DNA of 14,258 nucleotides from Alistipes sp. UBA943 (GCA_002293345.1 DBDB01000021.1:561-14818); one strand, 5' to 3'; positions 5,608 to 12,775 are shown, counted from the stretch's first letter. Program-made: numbers and translations. Notes: generated from the letters alone by a model not told the origin.

Positions 5608-7709
5608 GAAGAGCGATAGCGATAGTTGTAGCGATACTGTTTTGTGTGCCGTTTTTGTGGCGGTGCGCCAACATCATGCGCCTGGAGGGCGGCCCGAAAG
5701 ATACGTTGCCGCCGTTGATCGTGGCGGTACTTCCGGAGGACTACACAGCCAATTTCGCGGAGAAAAACATCTTCATCGAGTTCGATGAGTATGTGCAGAT
5801 ACAGGACCAGCAGAAGGAGTTTTTCACCTCTCCGCAGATGAAGAAGACTCCCCAGCTGTCGATCCGTGGACGCGGGGTGTACATCCAGATCAAAGATACG
5901 TTAGCCGAAAACACCACCTATGCCCTGAATTTCGGCAGCTCGATACGCGACAACAACGAGGGTAACCCGCGTCATGGCTTGCGTTACGTCTTTTCGACCG
6001 GCCCGGAGATCGACTCGATGGTCGTGTCGGGTTACACGGAGGATAGCTATAAGGCGGACAGTGTCCCCAAGTCGTTCATCTACTTCTTCCCCGTCGATGC
6101 ACTGGATTCACTGGTGCTGACCCGCGATTACGACTCCACGATGCTGAAAAAAGACACGATGGGTGCTCCGATGTACCGCCCCGCGGTGATCGCGCGTGCC
6201 GAACCGAACGGCGTCTTCATCGCCCAGAACCTCAAGCCGATCCCCTACCGCATCTATGCCTTCGAGGATACGAACAGCAACATGATGTACGAACCGTCGA
6301 TCGACAAGATCGGATTTATCGAAGAGCCCCAAAACCCGGCTGAGTTGACCGATTTCGGTATCTGGTTCGACTCGATCCGCATGTACGTAACGGCCCAGCC
6401 GCAGCTCTATTTCCGCATGTTCACGGACGAGACGTTCAAGCAGCAGAACCTTCGCGAACAGTCGCGTCCGCGCCAGCACCAGGCACAGTTAATCTTCAAC
6501 GCCCCGTGGCCCGAAATCGACGACATTGCGTTCGACAGCATACCCCGCGACCGTGTGATCGTGGAGCCGATGGCGCTGCGTCGCGATACGATGGCGCTTT
6601 GGTTCAACATGCCGGGCGAGGAGCTTCCCGATACGATCAAGGGTACGATCACCTACCGGCAGTGGAACGACTCGTTGCACATGTTAGTCCCCGCGACCAA
6701 GGATTTACGATTGGCATGGCGTCCCGTACCGGAGACTCGTGAGCAGGAGCGTGAACGATTGCGGTTGGAGAAGGCACGCGAAGAGGCCCTGCAAGATAGC
6801 ACCGAATGGGTGGAACCCGAGAAGAAAACGCTGTTCCGATCGACCTTCACCCCGTCGAGCGGCACCGTGACACCCGAAACACAACTCTCGATCATGTTCG
6901 ACATGCCGCTCATACGCTTCGACACGGCATCCGTGCGAATGCGCGAGATCGTCGCCCCCGCCCCCACCGGACGCTCGTCGTACACAAGACCCTCTTCGTC
7001 CAAAGAGGAGAAACGCGACACGGTGTCGATTCCGATCCGTTGGCGTCAGGATACGGCGCAAATGAGGCGGTGGTATCTGGATGTGGCGTGGAAGGTGCGC
7101 AACGGCTATCAGTTGACGATCCCCAAGGGTGCGTTCGAGGATATCGCACGCGAGGTGAACGACTCGACAACGATCAGCTACACAGGTGTCGATCCCGACA
7201 AAACAGCCACGTATGTGGTGTCGGTGACGGGTAAGACGCCCGACGCACGTTACATTGTGCAGCTGCTGAGCGAGAGCGGTCAGGTGTTGCAGGAGAAACG
7301 AGACGTGCAAACGGGAAAGGTTACGTTTCTTTATGTGAATCCGGGCAACGTGAAGTTCCGTGTCACGGAGGATGCAAACGGCAACGGCAAATGGGACTCG
7401 GGCAGTCTCGTGGAACGGCGTCAACCCGAACGGACGGAGTATTACGTGAACGACGAAGGAGTGGATGTGTTCATTGCGAAGGAGAACTGGGAGTTCGACG
7501 ATGTGAGGTTGGATATGAACAAGATTTTCGCCCCCATGACCCCCCAACGCCTCTGGGAGACGTTGGAGGCCCGCGAACTGTCGCGCCTGCAACGTGTTGC
7601 CGAAGAACGGGCCAAGAATCCCCCTCGTGACCAGAACCAGTCCTCCGGCATGGGATTCCAAATGCCCTCCATGGGAGGTATGGGTTCCGGCTCAAGCGTA
7701 GGGTATTGA
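5604..7709 (+). CDS. Large lipoprotein with bacterial Ig-like (Big_5) domains
   Basis: This 701-residue envelope protein has an N-terminal hydrophobic stretch ending in Cys21 (LWRC), then CANIMRLEGGPKDTLPP. That GGPKD-TxPP start is common to Bacteroidetes lipoproteins with an SbsA/Big_5 Ig-like domain, which here spans about 36-133. A second Big_5-like segment starts near residue 415 (FTPSSGTVTPETQLSIMFD). Two acidic loops, EDTNSN near 221 and EDANGNGKWD near 589, resemble Ca-binding-style turns and suggest repeated beta domains. An Arg/Glu-rich stretch lies at about 380-400, and the tail is Gly/Met/Ser rich (GMGFQMPSMGGMGSGSS). The function is unknown. The lipobox is weak (Arg at -1), so anchoring by Cys21 is inferred. 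It starts with ATGA overlap on folK and lies 4 nt before the barrel gene. Confidence 0.82.
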   Translation: MRRAIAIVVAILFCVPFLWRCANIMRLEGGPKDTLPPLIVAVLPEDYTANFAEKNIFIEFDEYVQIQDQQKEFFTSPQMKKTPQLSIRGRGVYIQIKDTLAENTTYALNFGSSIRDNNEGNPRHGLRYVFSTGPEIDSMVVSGYTEDSYKADSVPKSFIYFFPVDALDSLVLTRDYDSTMLKKDTMGAPMYRPAVIARAEPNGVFIAQNLKPIPYRIYAFEDTNSNMMYEPSIDKIGFIEEPQNPAELTDFGIWFDSIRMYVTAQPQLYFRMFTDETFKQQNLREQSRPRQHQAQLIFNAPWPEIDDIAFDSIPRDRVIVEPMALRRDTMALWFNMPGEELPDTIKGTITYRQWNDSLHMLVPATKDLRLAWRPVPETREQERERLRLEKAREEALQDSTEWVEPEKKTLFRSTFTPSSGTVTPETQLSIMFDMPLIRFDTASVRMREIVAPAPTGRSSYTRPSSSKEEKRDTVSIPIRWRQDTAQMRRWYLDVAWKVRNGYQLTIPKGAFEDIAREVNDSTTISYTGVDPDKTATYVVSVTGKTPDARYIVQLLSESGQVLQEKRDVQTGKVTFLYVNPGNVKFRVTEDANGNGKWDSGSLVERRQPERTEYYVNDEGVDVFIAKENWEFDDVRLDMNKIFAPMTPQRLWETLEARELSRLQRVAEERAKNPPRDQNQSSGMGFQMPSMGGMGSGSSVGY

Positions 7710-7713
7710 TATT

Positions 7714-8568
7714 ATGGCGAAATTTCTCAAAATATTCGGGCTTGCCCTGTTCGCGATGTTCATTGCGAACGAGGCATCGGCACAACACACGTTGGGTATG
7801 ACGGGTGGCTACGGCATGACCACGTTCCGTCCCTATCCGGCACAGGAGACGCGTGCCATTTGGGGTAACGCGACAGCCGGATTGAGTTGGCGGTACTACG
7901 GTCCGCAACGCTTTGCCGGCGGTTTCGGTGTGGATTTGGAGTACCTCGAACGGGGATTCTCCTACGCGCCCTACACGTCGTTGTTCGAGACGGAGGAGGA
8001 TTGGCGTTGGTACACGCGCCGCGTGAAGTCGATCATGATGCCGATCATCTGGCAACCGCATGTTTATGTGGCGAAGAACCGGGTGCGTATCTACCTGGAT
8101 CTCGCGGCATTCTTCTCGTACAATCTTTCGGGAAGGTACGACAACCAGTTTGCGGCCTACCAGGCGGAACAGGGGGATGATACGTATGTCGACAAGCCCA
8201 CGAGCGGAGAGTATGTGTTCAAAGAGGGACGCGACAACCGGTGGGGCTACGGACTGGCGGGTGGCGGTGGATTGAGCGTCCTGACGGGACGTGTGGAGTG
8301 GAACTTCCGGGTGCGGTATTACTTTGGCTATTCGGACCTGATGCGCAACCGGAATCGCTATCCGGACAACCTGACGGATGAATTTTCGGACGCTCCGGCC
8401 GCCAATCCGTTCCGCCAGACGCCGTTACGTTCGCCGATTGACAACCTGATGTTCAGTGTGGGCGTGTCATTCCGCATGGGCAAGGGGTCTAAGGATGGAT
8501 TCCGGGAGTGGCAGACCAAACCGCTGAGGTCGCGCAAGATGGAGGATTCGTTTGACTACAAGATGTGA
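7714..8568 (+). CDS. Outer-membrane beta-barrel protein (PorT-like)
   Basis: This 284-residue protein has a clear Sec signal peptide (MAKFLKIFGLALFAMFIANEASA, cleavage before QH at 24). The mature part is rich in Gly, Tyr, Arg and alternating aromatic residues, as in transmembrane beta strands: WRYYGPQRFAGGFGVDLEYL, VYVAKNRVRIYLDLAAFF, VEWNFRVRYYFGYSDL and NLMFSVGVSFRMG. This is typical of the eight-strand barrels of Bacteroidetes (outer-membrane beta-barrel/PorT family). It probably sits in the outer membrane and may partner the preceding lipoprotein, 4 nt upstream, but the exact role cannot be read from sequence. A terminator-like hairpin follows the stop. Confidence 0.8.
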   Translation: MAKFLKIFGLALFAMFIANEASAQHTLGMTGGYGMTTFRPYPAQETRAIWGNATAGLSWRYYGPQRFAGGFGVDLEYLERGFSYAPYTSLFETEEDWRWYTRRVKSIMMPIIWQPHVYVAKNRVRIYLDLAAFFSYNLSGRYDNQFAAYQAEQGDDTYVDKPTSGEYVFKEGRDNRWGYGLAGGGGLSVLTGRVEWNFRVRYYFGYSDLMRNRNRYPDNLTDEFSDAPAANPFRQTPLRSPIDNLMFSVGVSFRMGKGSKDGFREWQTKPLRSRKMEDSFDYKM

Positions 8569-8575
8569 TTTTGTG

Positions 8576-8604
8576 TTGAAAAAAATCCCTTTTCTGTAAT
8601 TTTA
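8576..8604 (+). promoter_or_regulatory. Candidate promoter of rbfA operon
   Basis: TTG at 8576-8578 is followed after 18 nt by TAATTTTA (8597-8604), a near match to TAnnTTTG. It overlaps the terminator hairpin above. It would give a leader of about 100 nt with an imperfect hairpin GGGGGATGTAC-ACGAA-GTACCTCCTCC at 8641-8667. This is a weak call. Confidence 0.35.
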
Positions 8605-8617
8605 GGGAGGGATTTTT
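8581..8617 (+). terminator. Terminator of the flippase-to-barrel operon
   Basis: AAAAATCCCT (8581-8590) pairs with AGGGATTTTT (8608-8617) around a 17-nt loop. The 3' T run makes it a plausible terminator, and the 5' A run would make it work in both directions. The loop also contains a candidate promoter box for rbfA. Confidence 0.65.
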
Positions 8618-8713
8618 GCACTGAGCGAAGGAGAGAGGATGGGGGATGTACACGAAGTACCTCCTCCGAAGAAGAACAAGGTGTGGTGAAAGGTACCTCT
8701 AAAAACCGCAAAA

Positions 8714-9055
8714 ATGGAGAATGAAAGCATAAGACAGCAGAAAGTCGCCGAACAGATCCGTCGCGACATGTCGGAGATATTCCGCGCCGAGGGACGCGAC
8801 CTGTTTCGCGGTGTGATGGCCACGGTGACGGCCGTAAAGACTTCCCCCGACCTGACATACGCGAAGATATACGTGAGTGTATTCCCGTTCGCACAGAGCG
8901 GTGGTGTGATGCTCGCGCTGGAGAAGGAGAACTGGATGCTCCGCCGCGCGCTGGGGCAACGCCTCCGTAATCTGAAGAGCGTCCCCGAGATCACCTTCTT
9001 CCTGGACGATTCGTTGGAGTACGTGGAGAAGATCGACCGCGCGATGCAGAAATGA
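8714..9055 (+). CDS. rbfA: Ribosome-binding factor A
   Basis: This 113-residue protein has the single KH-like domain of RbfA, which binds the immature 30S subunit and helps mature the 5' end of 16S rRNA, especially in the cold. Recognisable parts are QQKVAEQIRRDMSEIF at 8-23, VTAVKTSPDLTYAKIYVSVF at about 38-57, and PEITFFLDDSLEYVEKID near the end. The length matches the family (about 110-130). The start is preceded by an A-rich tract (CTAAAAACCGCAAAA), not a Shine-Dalgarno. It leads a short operon with a permease 13 nt downstream, an arrangement often seen in Bacteroidetes. Confidence 0.93.
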   Translation: MENESIRQQKVAEQIRRDMSEIFRAEGRDLFRGVMATVTAVKTSPDLTYAKIYVSVFPFAQSGGVMLALEKENWMLRRALGQRLRNLKSVPEITFFLDDSLEYVEKIDRAMQK

Positions 9056-9068
9056 TGCACGAGTAACG

Positions 9069-10289
9069 ATGTTGTCCAACCTGTTTGCCCGTAAGTACCT
9101 GTTTTCACCGAAATCACACTCGGTGATCAACTGGATTGCGGGTATCAGTGTGGTGTCGTTCGCGATGCCTGTGGCGGCGATGGTGATCCTGCTGTCGATC
9201 CTGAACGGGTTCAGTGATTTTGCACGTACGATGAGTTCGTCGTTCGATGCGGACGCGACGATCCTCCCGCGCGAAGGGCAAACATTCCGGATCGAGGATT
9301 TGGATAGCGTTGCATTGACGTCATTCGGGGAGGTGACGTTCTTCCTGGAACAGCAGGTGCTGTTGGAGCACGACGGCACCCAGACGACCGCCACGTTGCG
9401 GGGTGTGGATGATAATTATGCGAATGTATTTCCGATCCGAGAGGCAATAACCTCCGGGAGTTGGGAGGTACGGCTGGGTGATTTCGACCGGTTGGTAATG
9501 GGACGCTCATTGGCACGCGAGTTGGGCATTCGTACGATCACGGATACGGAAGTCAATGTATATGCGGTGCGTCGTGGGAGTTTCTCGACACTCTTGCCGG
9601 TGGACGGTTATGATGTGCGGCGGCCGAGGGTGACGGGCCTTTTCTCGGTGGATGCGGAGAGCGAGCAGGCGTACGCACTGACTTCTCTGCGCGCTGCCCG
9701 GCAGCTGTTCCACAGGCATGGCGATGTATCAGCAGCAGCCATCAAGCTCACCCCGCCCAAGCTATCGCCTGCGGCGAAGCACCCCCGCGGGGTCACTGTT
9801 GAAGAGCTCCGGACGGTGGTCGATGGAGATACATTCGTAGTGAAGAGCCGTGAGGAGATGAATGCGACATTCCACCGATTGGTGTCGTTCGAGAAGTGGG
9901 GCGTGTTCTTTATTTCGCTGTTGGTGTTGATCCTGGCATCGTTCTCGATCGTGGGGACGCTGGTGATGTTGATGATCGACAAACGGACGGACATGTGGAC
10001 GTTGCGTGCCTTGGGGGGAGACACGCGTCTCGTGCGGTCGATATTCATACGCGAGGGGTGGCTGATCGGAGGACTGGGCGGCGCGATCGGATTGGTGTTG
10101 GGGGTGGGATTTTGCCTGGTGCAACAGCATTTCGGGGTGATACGCATGCCGATCGACTCGTTGCTCGTGCAGAGTTATCCGGTGCGGTTGCAGGGTGTCG
10201 ATCTGCTCATCGTGACAGCGGCATTCGCGGTGGTCGTTGGGATTGTGTCACGACTGACGGTCGTGGGGGTGATAAAGAGAAAGTCATGA
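9069..10289 (+). CDS. LolE/FtsX-type ABC transporter permease
   Basis: This 406-residue protein has one N-terminal membrane helix (about 22-46), a periplasmic MacB-PCD-like domain, and three C-terminal helices (about 275-303, 330-352, 375-398), the FtsX topology. The N-terminus (FARKYLFSPKSHSVINWIAGIS) and the motif KRTDMWTLRALGG after the second helix are typical of the LolC/LolE group, which with LolD extracts lipoproteins from the inner membrane. The ATPase partner is not in the window, so the specific role is inferred from family. A Pro/Lys-rich segment LTPPKLSPAAKHPRGVT lies late in the periplasmic domain. It overlaps the DUF4296 gene by ATGA. Confidence 0.87.
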   Translation: MLSNLFARKYLFSPKSHSVINWIAGISVVSFAMPVAAMVILLSILNGFSDFARTMSSSFDADATILPREGQTFRIEDLDSVALTSFGEVTFFLEQQVLLEHDGTQTTATLRGVDDNYANVFPIREAITSGSWEVRLGDFDRLVMGRSLARELGIRTITDTEVNVYAVRRGSFSTLLPVDGYDVRRPRVTGLFSVDAESEQAYALTSLRAARQLFHRHGDVSAAAIKLTPPKLSPAAKHPRGVTVEELRTVVDGDTFVVKSREEMNATFHRLVSFEKWGVFFISLLVLILASFSIVGTLVMLMIDKRTDMWTLRALGGDTRLVRSIFIREGWLIGGLGGAIGLVLGVGFCLVQQHFGVIRMPIDSLLVQSYPVRLQGVDLLIVTAAFAVVVGIVSRLTVVGVIKRKS

Positions 10290-11113
10290 AAAAAAGGAGT
10301 TGGATTTTAGTATCGATACTACTGGCGTTGGGCGCGGGCTGTGTACGTGACAACAAGTTGATCCCTGACGAGGAGTTGGCGGAGATCTTTCGCGACGTCT
10401 ATCTGGTCAACACCTACGCGGGACAGTCCGGCCGGTTCGGTGCGGATCGTCTGCATCTCGATTCGTTGGATCTCTATACGCCGATTTTCGATGAGTACGG
10501 TTACACGGCCGAGAACGTACGCTATACGATCGGCAACTTTTCACGCCGCAAGAGTGCCAAGTTGAGCGACGTGGTGGAACGTGCGATCGTGCTGTTGGAG
10601 GAGGGCGGTGCCTACTACAAGCGTGAGGTGGCGGTACTGGACACGATCGACAACGTGGCACGTCGACGGTACACGCGTACGATTTACAGCGATTCGTTGA
10701 TCCGCGTGCGGCGGTTGCGCGACACGTCACGGCTGCACATCATGTTAAAGCATGTTCGTGAGGGCGATTATGTGGTGACGTACGACTATCTGATCGACAG
10801 CGTGGACAGTAACGTGGGGGCACGTGCGTTACTCTGGATGGAGAATCGCGACACGGTACAGGGAGAGGTGCAACGGATGACCCTGCGGCGGTTGAATCGT
10901 TACAACATGCGCGGCGAGCTGAAGGCCGACAGCGCCACGCGCAACCTGGTGATGAATCTGTACGTCCATCCGAGGAGGGCCTTGGAGCAACCGTCGCTGA
11001 CGATTTACGACTTGAAGGTCGTGCATACCCCGATTGCCTCCGAGGCGGTCGACAGTCTGTACGGCGATCAGTTGCACCTCCCCGTCTTCAGTTCCTCGTT
11101 CCTCTCTTTCTAA
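10286..11113 (+). CDS. DUF4296-family lipoprotein
   Basis: This 275-residue protein has a lipoprotein signal (MKKRSWILVSILLALGAGC, Cys19). It is followed by VRDNKLIPDEELAEIFRDVY, the usual start of DUF4296 proteins of Bacteroidetes. Residues to about 95 fit that small helical domain; the remaining 180 are less recognisable, rich in Arg and Asp, and may be beta-rich. The function is unknown; the protein should be anchored in the inner or outer membrane. I chose ATG 10286 because it gives the signal peptide and overlaps the permease stop (ATGA); the same frame is open about 390 nt further upstream, but that part has no signal or homology. It ends 21 nt from the convergent DUF3298 gene. Confidence 0.83.
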   Translation: MKKRSWILVSILLALGAGCVRDNKLIPDEELAEIFRDVYLVNTYAGQSGRFGADRLHLDSLDLYTPIFDEYGYTAENVRYTIGNFSRRKSAKLSDVVERAIVLLEEGGAYYKREVAVLDTIDNVARRRYTRTIYSDSLIRVRRLRDTSRLHIMLKHVREGDYVVTYDYLIDSVDSNVGARALLWMENRDTVQGEVQRMTLRRLNRYNMRGELKADSATRNLVMNLYVHPRRALEQPSLTIYDLKVVHTPIASEAVDSLYGDQLHLPVFSSSFLSF

Positions 11114-11134
11114 ACCCTTTTGAAGGACGGAAAC

Positions 11135-11887
11135 CTACAATTTTTCGAGTTCTTCGGTGGAGATGTGTACCGACACGTCACCTACGGCGAAGGCGGCAAT
11201 GTCGTAAGGGTTGTAATAGAACGTGATGCCGTCGTCCGTCACCTCGAAATTCTCCACCACACCGATCTGATCCGGGAAAAATCCCAGGTTCACCAGCCCC
11301 TCGTCACCCGCCACGTGGAACTGGTCGTACAGTTTGTGACGGATCAGCGTCAGTAACGACTCCTGCTCTTTGGCATCGAAAAGATCCGCCAACACGAGCT
11401 CGTAGCCGCCCTTCAACGAATAGTTGTGACTGAAAAATCCGTACATCCCGTGCGCACCGCCCGTGTAATCGGAGGTCGTGATCGTATACACAAGCAGTGA
11501 ATCCACCACATGTGCCTCGGATTCGGCAGTGAGGATCATCTCCGGGATCGCATCACGTGATAATGAATCCAGTTCGTCGATGCCGCTCATGAACTGTTCG
11601 ATCGAACGGGCGATCGCCTGACGTACATCCATCGTCGAAGCCCCCGAAGGGCCGAAAAAATGGTCTATATTGGCCTCCTGGATTGCCGTGAGTACGGGCG
11701 ATTTATCGGCATTCGAGATCAACGTAAAGGCATATTGGAATTTACCCGGTACACCGTGACGTACGACCGTCGTGTCGACCACAACGACATCGAATTCCGG
11801 CATTACGAGTTTCGGTTTGCACGAAAACAGGCCCAACAGGAGGCCGAATAACAGACATGTCGCGAGGAAGAGAAACGTTTTTTTCAT
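11135..11887 (-). CDS. DUF4163/DUF3298 lipoprotein (RsiV-like domain)
   Basis: This 250-residue protein has a lipoprotein signal (MKKTFLFLATCLLFGLLLG, then LFSC with Cys23). The mid part carries TSDYTGGAHGMYG at about 136-148, the DUF4163-type segment. The C-terminus FYYNPYDIAAFAVGDVSVHI with STEEL is the DUF3298 ending. The two domains together also form the extracytoplasmic part of Bacillus RsiV, a lysozyme-sensing anti-sigma factor. Here there is no transmembrane anti-sigma part, so the role is unknown; ligand binding in the periplasm or at the surface is only a possibility. It is transcribed alone on the minus strand, convergent with the operon on its left. No hairpin terminator is seen in the 21-nt gap. 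Confidence 0.85.
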   Translation of the reverse strand: MKKTFLFLATCLLFGLLLGLFSCKPKLVMPEFDVVVVDTTVVRHGVPGKFQYAFTLISNADKSPVLTAIQEANIDHFFGPSGASTMDVRQAIARSIEQFMSGIDELDSLSRDAIPEMILTAESEAHVVDSLLVYTITTSDYTGGAHGMYGFFSHNYSLKGGYELVLADLFDAKEQESLLTLIRHKLYDQFHVAGDEGLVNLGFFPDQIGVVENFEVTDDGITFYYNPYDIAAFAVGDVSVHISTEELEKL

Positions 11888-11924
11888 AGCGATGAAGTTA
11901 ATTCGGCACGAATGTAAAGAAAAT

Positions 11925-11955
11925 TTTGCACACTAACACATTTTATCTATATTTG
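11925..11955 (+). promoter_or_regulatory. Promoter of tRNA-Glu(CTC)
   Basis: TTTG at 11925-11928 and TATATTTG at 11948-11955 are separated by 19 nt, an excellent match to the Bacteroidetes -33/-7 pair (TTTG, TAnnTTTG). The mature tRNA starts 9 nt after the box. Confidence 0.85.
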
Positions 11956-11964
11956 CACCACTTT

Positions 11965-12036
11965 GGTGGATTCGTCTAACGGTTAGGACACGTGCCTCTC
12001 ACGCACGAAATAGGGGTTCGATTCCCCTATCCACTA
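11965..12036 (+). tRNA. tRNA-Glu (CTC)
   Basis: Acceptor strands GGTGGAT and ATCCACT with discriminator A frame a complete cloverleaf. The D arm is TCGTCTAACGGTTAGGACA-like. The anticodon stem CGTGC/GCACG encloses CTCTCAC, giving anticodon CTC. The T arm is AGGGG-TTCGATT-CCCCT. CCA is not encoded. It has its own promoter and terminator, unlike tRNA-Glu(TTC) at the left end, and reads GAG codons. Confidence 0.94.
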
Positions 12037-12040
12037 CCCA

Positions 12041-12067
12041 GGGGCCCGGTTTATGGGCCCCTTTTTT
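12041..12067 (+). terminator. Terminator of tRNA-Glu(CTC)
   Basis: GGGGCCC (12041-12047) pairs with GGGCCCC (12055-12061) around GGTTTAT, followed by six T. It begins 5 nt after the tRNA. Confidence 0.93.
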
Positions 12068-12134
12068 GATTTCACGAGAAACGTGAATGACGAAAAAGTA
12101 CCGTCAGCCTGCGGTCGAAAAACAAAAAATTTCT

Positions 12135-12142
12135 TATCTTTA
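12135..12142 (+). promoter_or_regulatory. -7 box for the structured RNA
   Basis: TATCTTTA is a one-base variant of TAnnTTTG, in the same TTATCTTT context as the mqnA and flippase promoters. No clear -33 TTTG is seen. It would start a transcript at about 12,147, just upstream of the long hairpin. Confidence 0.6.
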
Positions 12143-12146
12143 CCCT

Positions 12147-12292
12147 GAAAATACAGCCTAATCGCCACCAACCACGACCTGATGATAGATTTGGCATTCC
12201 AAACTTTTGGACACGCTTGGCGCGTGTTTTACTTTGCAGTTTGGAAAGGCGTCGTGGCCTGGTGGCGAGCATCGTAGATGCGCGCCTTTTTT
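12147..12292 (+). ncRNA. Structured small RNA, 6S-like candidate
   Basis: A stand-alone unit lies between a -7 box and a terminator, with no reading frame. A long interrupted helix can be drawn. The closing stem CGCCACCA (12163-12170) pairs with TGGTGGCG (12260-12267). A small internal loop leads to CCACGAC (12172-12178) with GTCGTGG (12251-12257). A large asymmetric loop (18 nt on the left, 4 on the right) leads to TTCCAAACT (12197-12205) with AGTTTGGAA (12238-12246), and an apical stem ACACGC/GCGTGT follows (12211-12227). A long rod with one large asymmetric bulge is the design of 6S RNA, which mimics an open promoter and binds RNA polymerase. The Bacteroidales-1 candidate family, compared with 6S, is the closest named possibility I know. 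The exact family is inferred; 5' and 3' ends are estimates. Confidence 0.6.
12264..12292 (+). terminator. Terminator of the structured RNA
   Basis: GGCG-A-GCATC pairs with GATGC-G-CGCC around GTA, followed by six T (12287-12292). Its 5' arm (12264-12268) is shared with the closing stem of the upstream long hairpin, so the two cannot form fully at once. Confidence 0.85.
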
Positions 12293-12489
12293 GTGGGCGT
12301 TTGGGTTTTAAAGCTTAAAACTTAACGCCATGAATTTCCCGAGAAATCCACCATAAACAGATGCAAAATATTTTTGCAGAGCGCCTCAGGGCGTGCGGAG
12401 AGGCAGAAACTTCTTCCGTGCGGAGGTGGTTTGTGAACCAGGCAACTCACGTACACAGGCGCGCGCAGGGGTCCCTGTCCCGCCCTACA
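12293..12489. other. Intergenic stretch with two hairpins, no gene seen
   Basis: A strong hairpin spans 12296-12329 (GGCGTT...AACGCC outside, TTTTAA-AGC-TTAAAA inside). A second, TGCAAAA-TAT-TTTTGCA (12362-12378), contains TATTTTTG at 12369-12376, a formal match to the -7 box. The rest is GC-rich with CAGGG-AC-CCCTG-type palindromes on the minus strand. I see no convincing gene on either strand; open frames here lack family features. Confidence 0.5.
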
Positions 12490-12696
12490 TTAGATCTTTA
12501 TACAACGGAGGGGAAAGGCGAATCCGGTGTCATAGGTATTCGCATTGAATCCCGTGGAATTGAAACGCAACCCCGGCGCCATCGCCGTAGACGTAGCTTG
12601 GTAGGACCAGTAGAATCCGCCGAAAGTCTGATAGTCCAGCTGACCATTGGAGTATTTACGGTTCCCCGGCGCGGGGAGGAGAAGGACGTTTTGCAA
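12490..12696 (-). pseudogene. C-terminal remnant of a FISUMP-like surface protein
   Basis: The minus strand encodes about 65 residues that read like the C-terminus of Fib_succ_major (FISUMP) domain proteins: LLLPAPGNRKYSNGQ, then GGFYWSYQ, LRFNSTGFN and a terminal FPLRCIKI. In this family the end typically shows a PA-GYR segment, then G-YWSS and a closing RC. The fragment begins abruptly at the LLLPAP segment; upstream codons hit a stop within nine codons and there is no start codon better than TTG or any signal peptide. The bulk of the protein is missing. I read it as a decayed gene end, perhaps left by recombination among paralogs, which are often numerous in Bacteroidetes. The family call is by pattern only. 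Confidence 0.55.
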
Positions 12697-12726
12697 AGAA
12701 AAATAAGGAATTATGAATTATTTTTT

Positions 12727-12734
12727 TATTTTTG
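12727..12734 (+). promoter_or_regulatory. -7 box of the FKBP gene
   Basis: TATTTTTG matches TAnnTTTG and lies 41 nt before the ATG. It would give a leader of about 35 nt that is very A-rich and has no Shine-Dalgarno, a common Bacteroidetes arrangement for well-expressed genes. No good -33 is seen. Confidence 0.7.
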
Positions 12735-12775
12735 CACCGTGAATTGAAAACAAACAAGTATAAAATAACAAAACA

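Noticed and set aside
4757..5677. 306-codon open frame on the minus strand opposite holB and folK
   Set aside because: Pro/Arg/His-rich, low-complexity product with no domain; the plus strand carries two clear conserved genes.
6705..7661. 318-codon open frame on the minus strand opposite the Ig-like lipoprotein
   Set aside because: Composition (His, Arg, Cys rich) is that of an antisense shadow; no signal or motif.
9750..9805. GC palindromes (CGCC-TGC-GGCG, CCCCGCGGGG) within the permease gene as an inserted element
   Set aside because: The reading frame is intact and no repeat or duplication is seen; a Pro/Lys-rich loop explains it.
9896..10285. Upstream extension of the DUF4296 lipoprotein frame into the permease
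   Set aside because: The extension has no homology and would remove the signal peptide from the N-terminus; ATG 10286 with ATGA overlap fits better.
12369..12376. TATTTTTG as a functional promoter
   Set aside because: It lies within a palindrome, lacks a -33 element, and no gene or structured RNA follows; noted only as a formal match.
12361..12747. 128-codon plus-strand open frame
   Set aside because: Arg-rich with no family pattern, antisense to the FISUMP-like remnant, and runs into the FKBP promoter.
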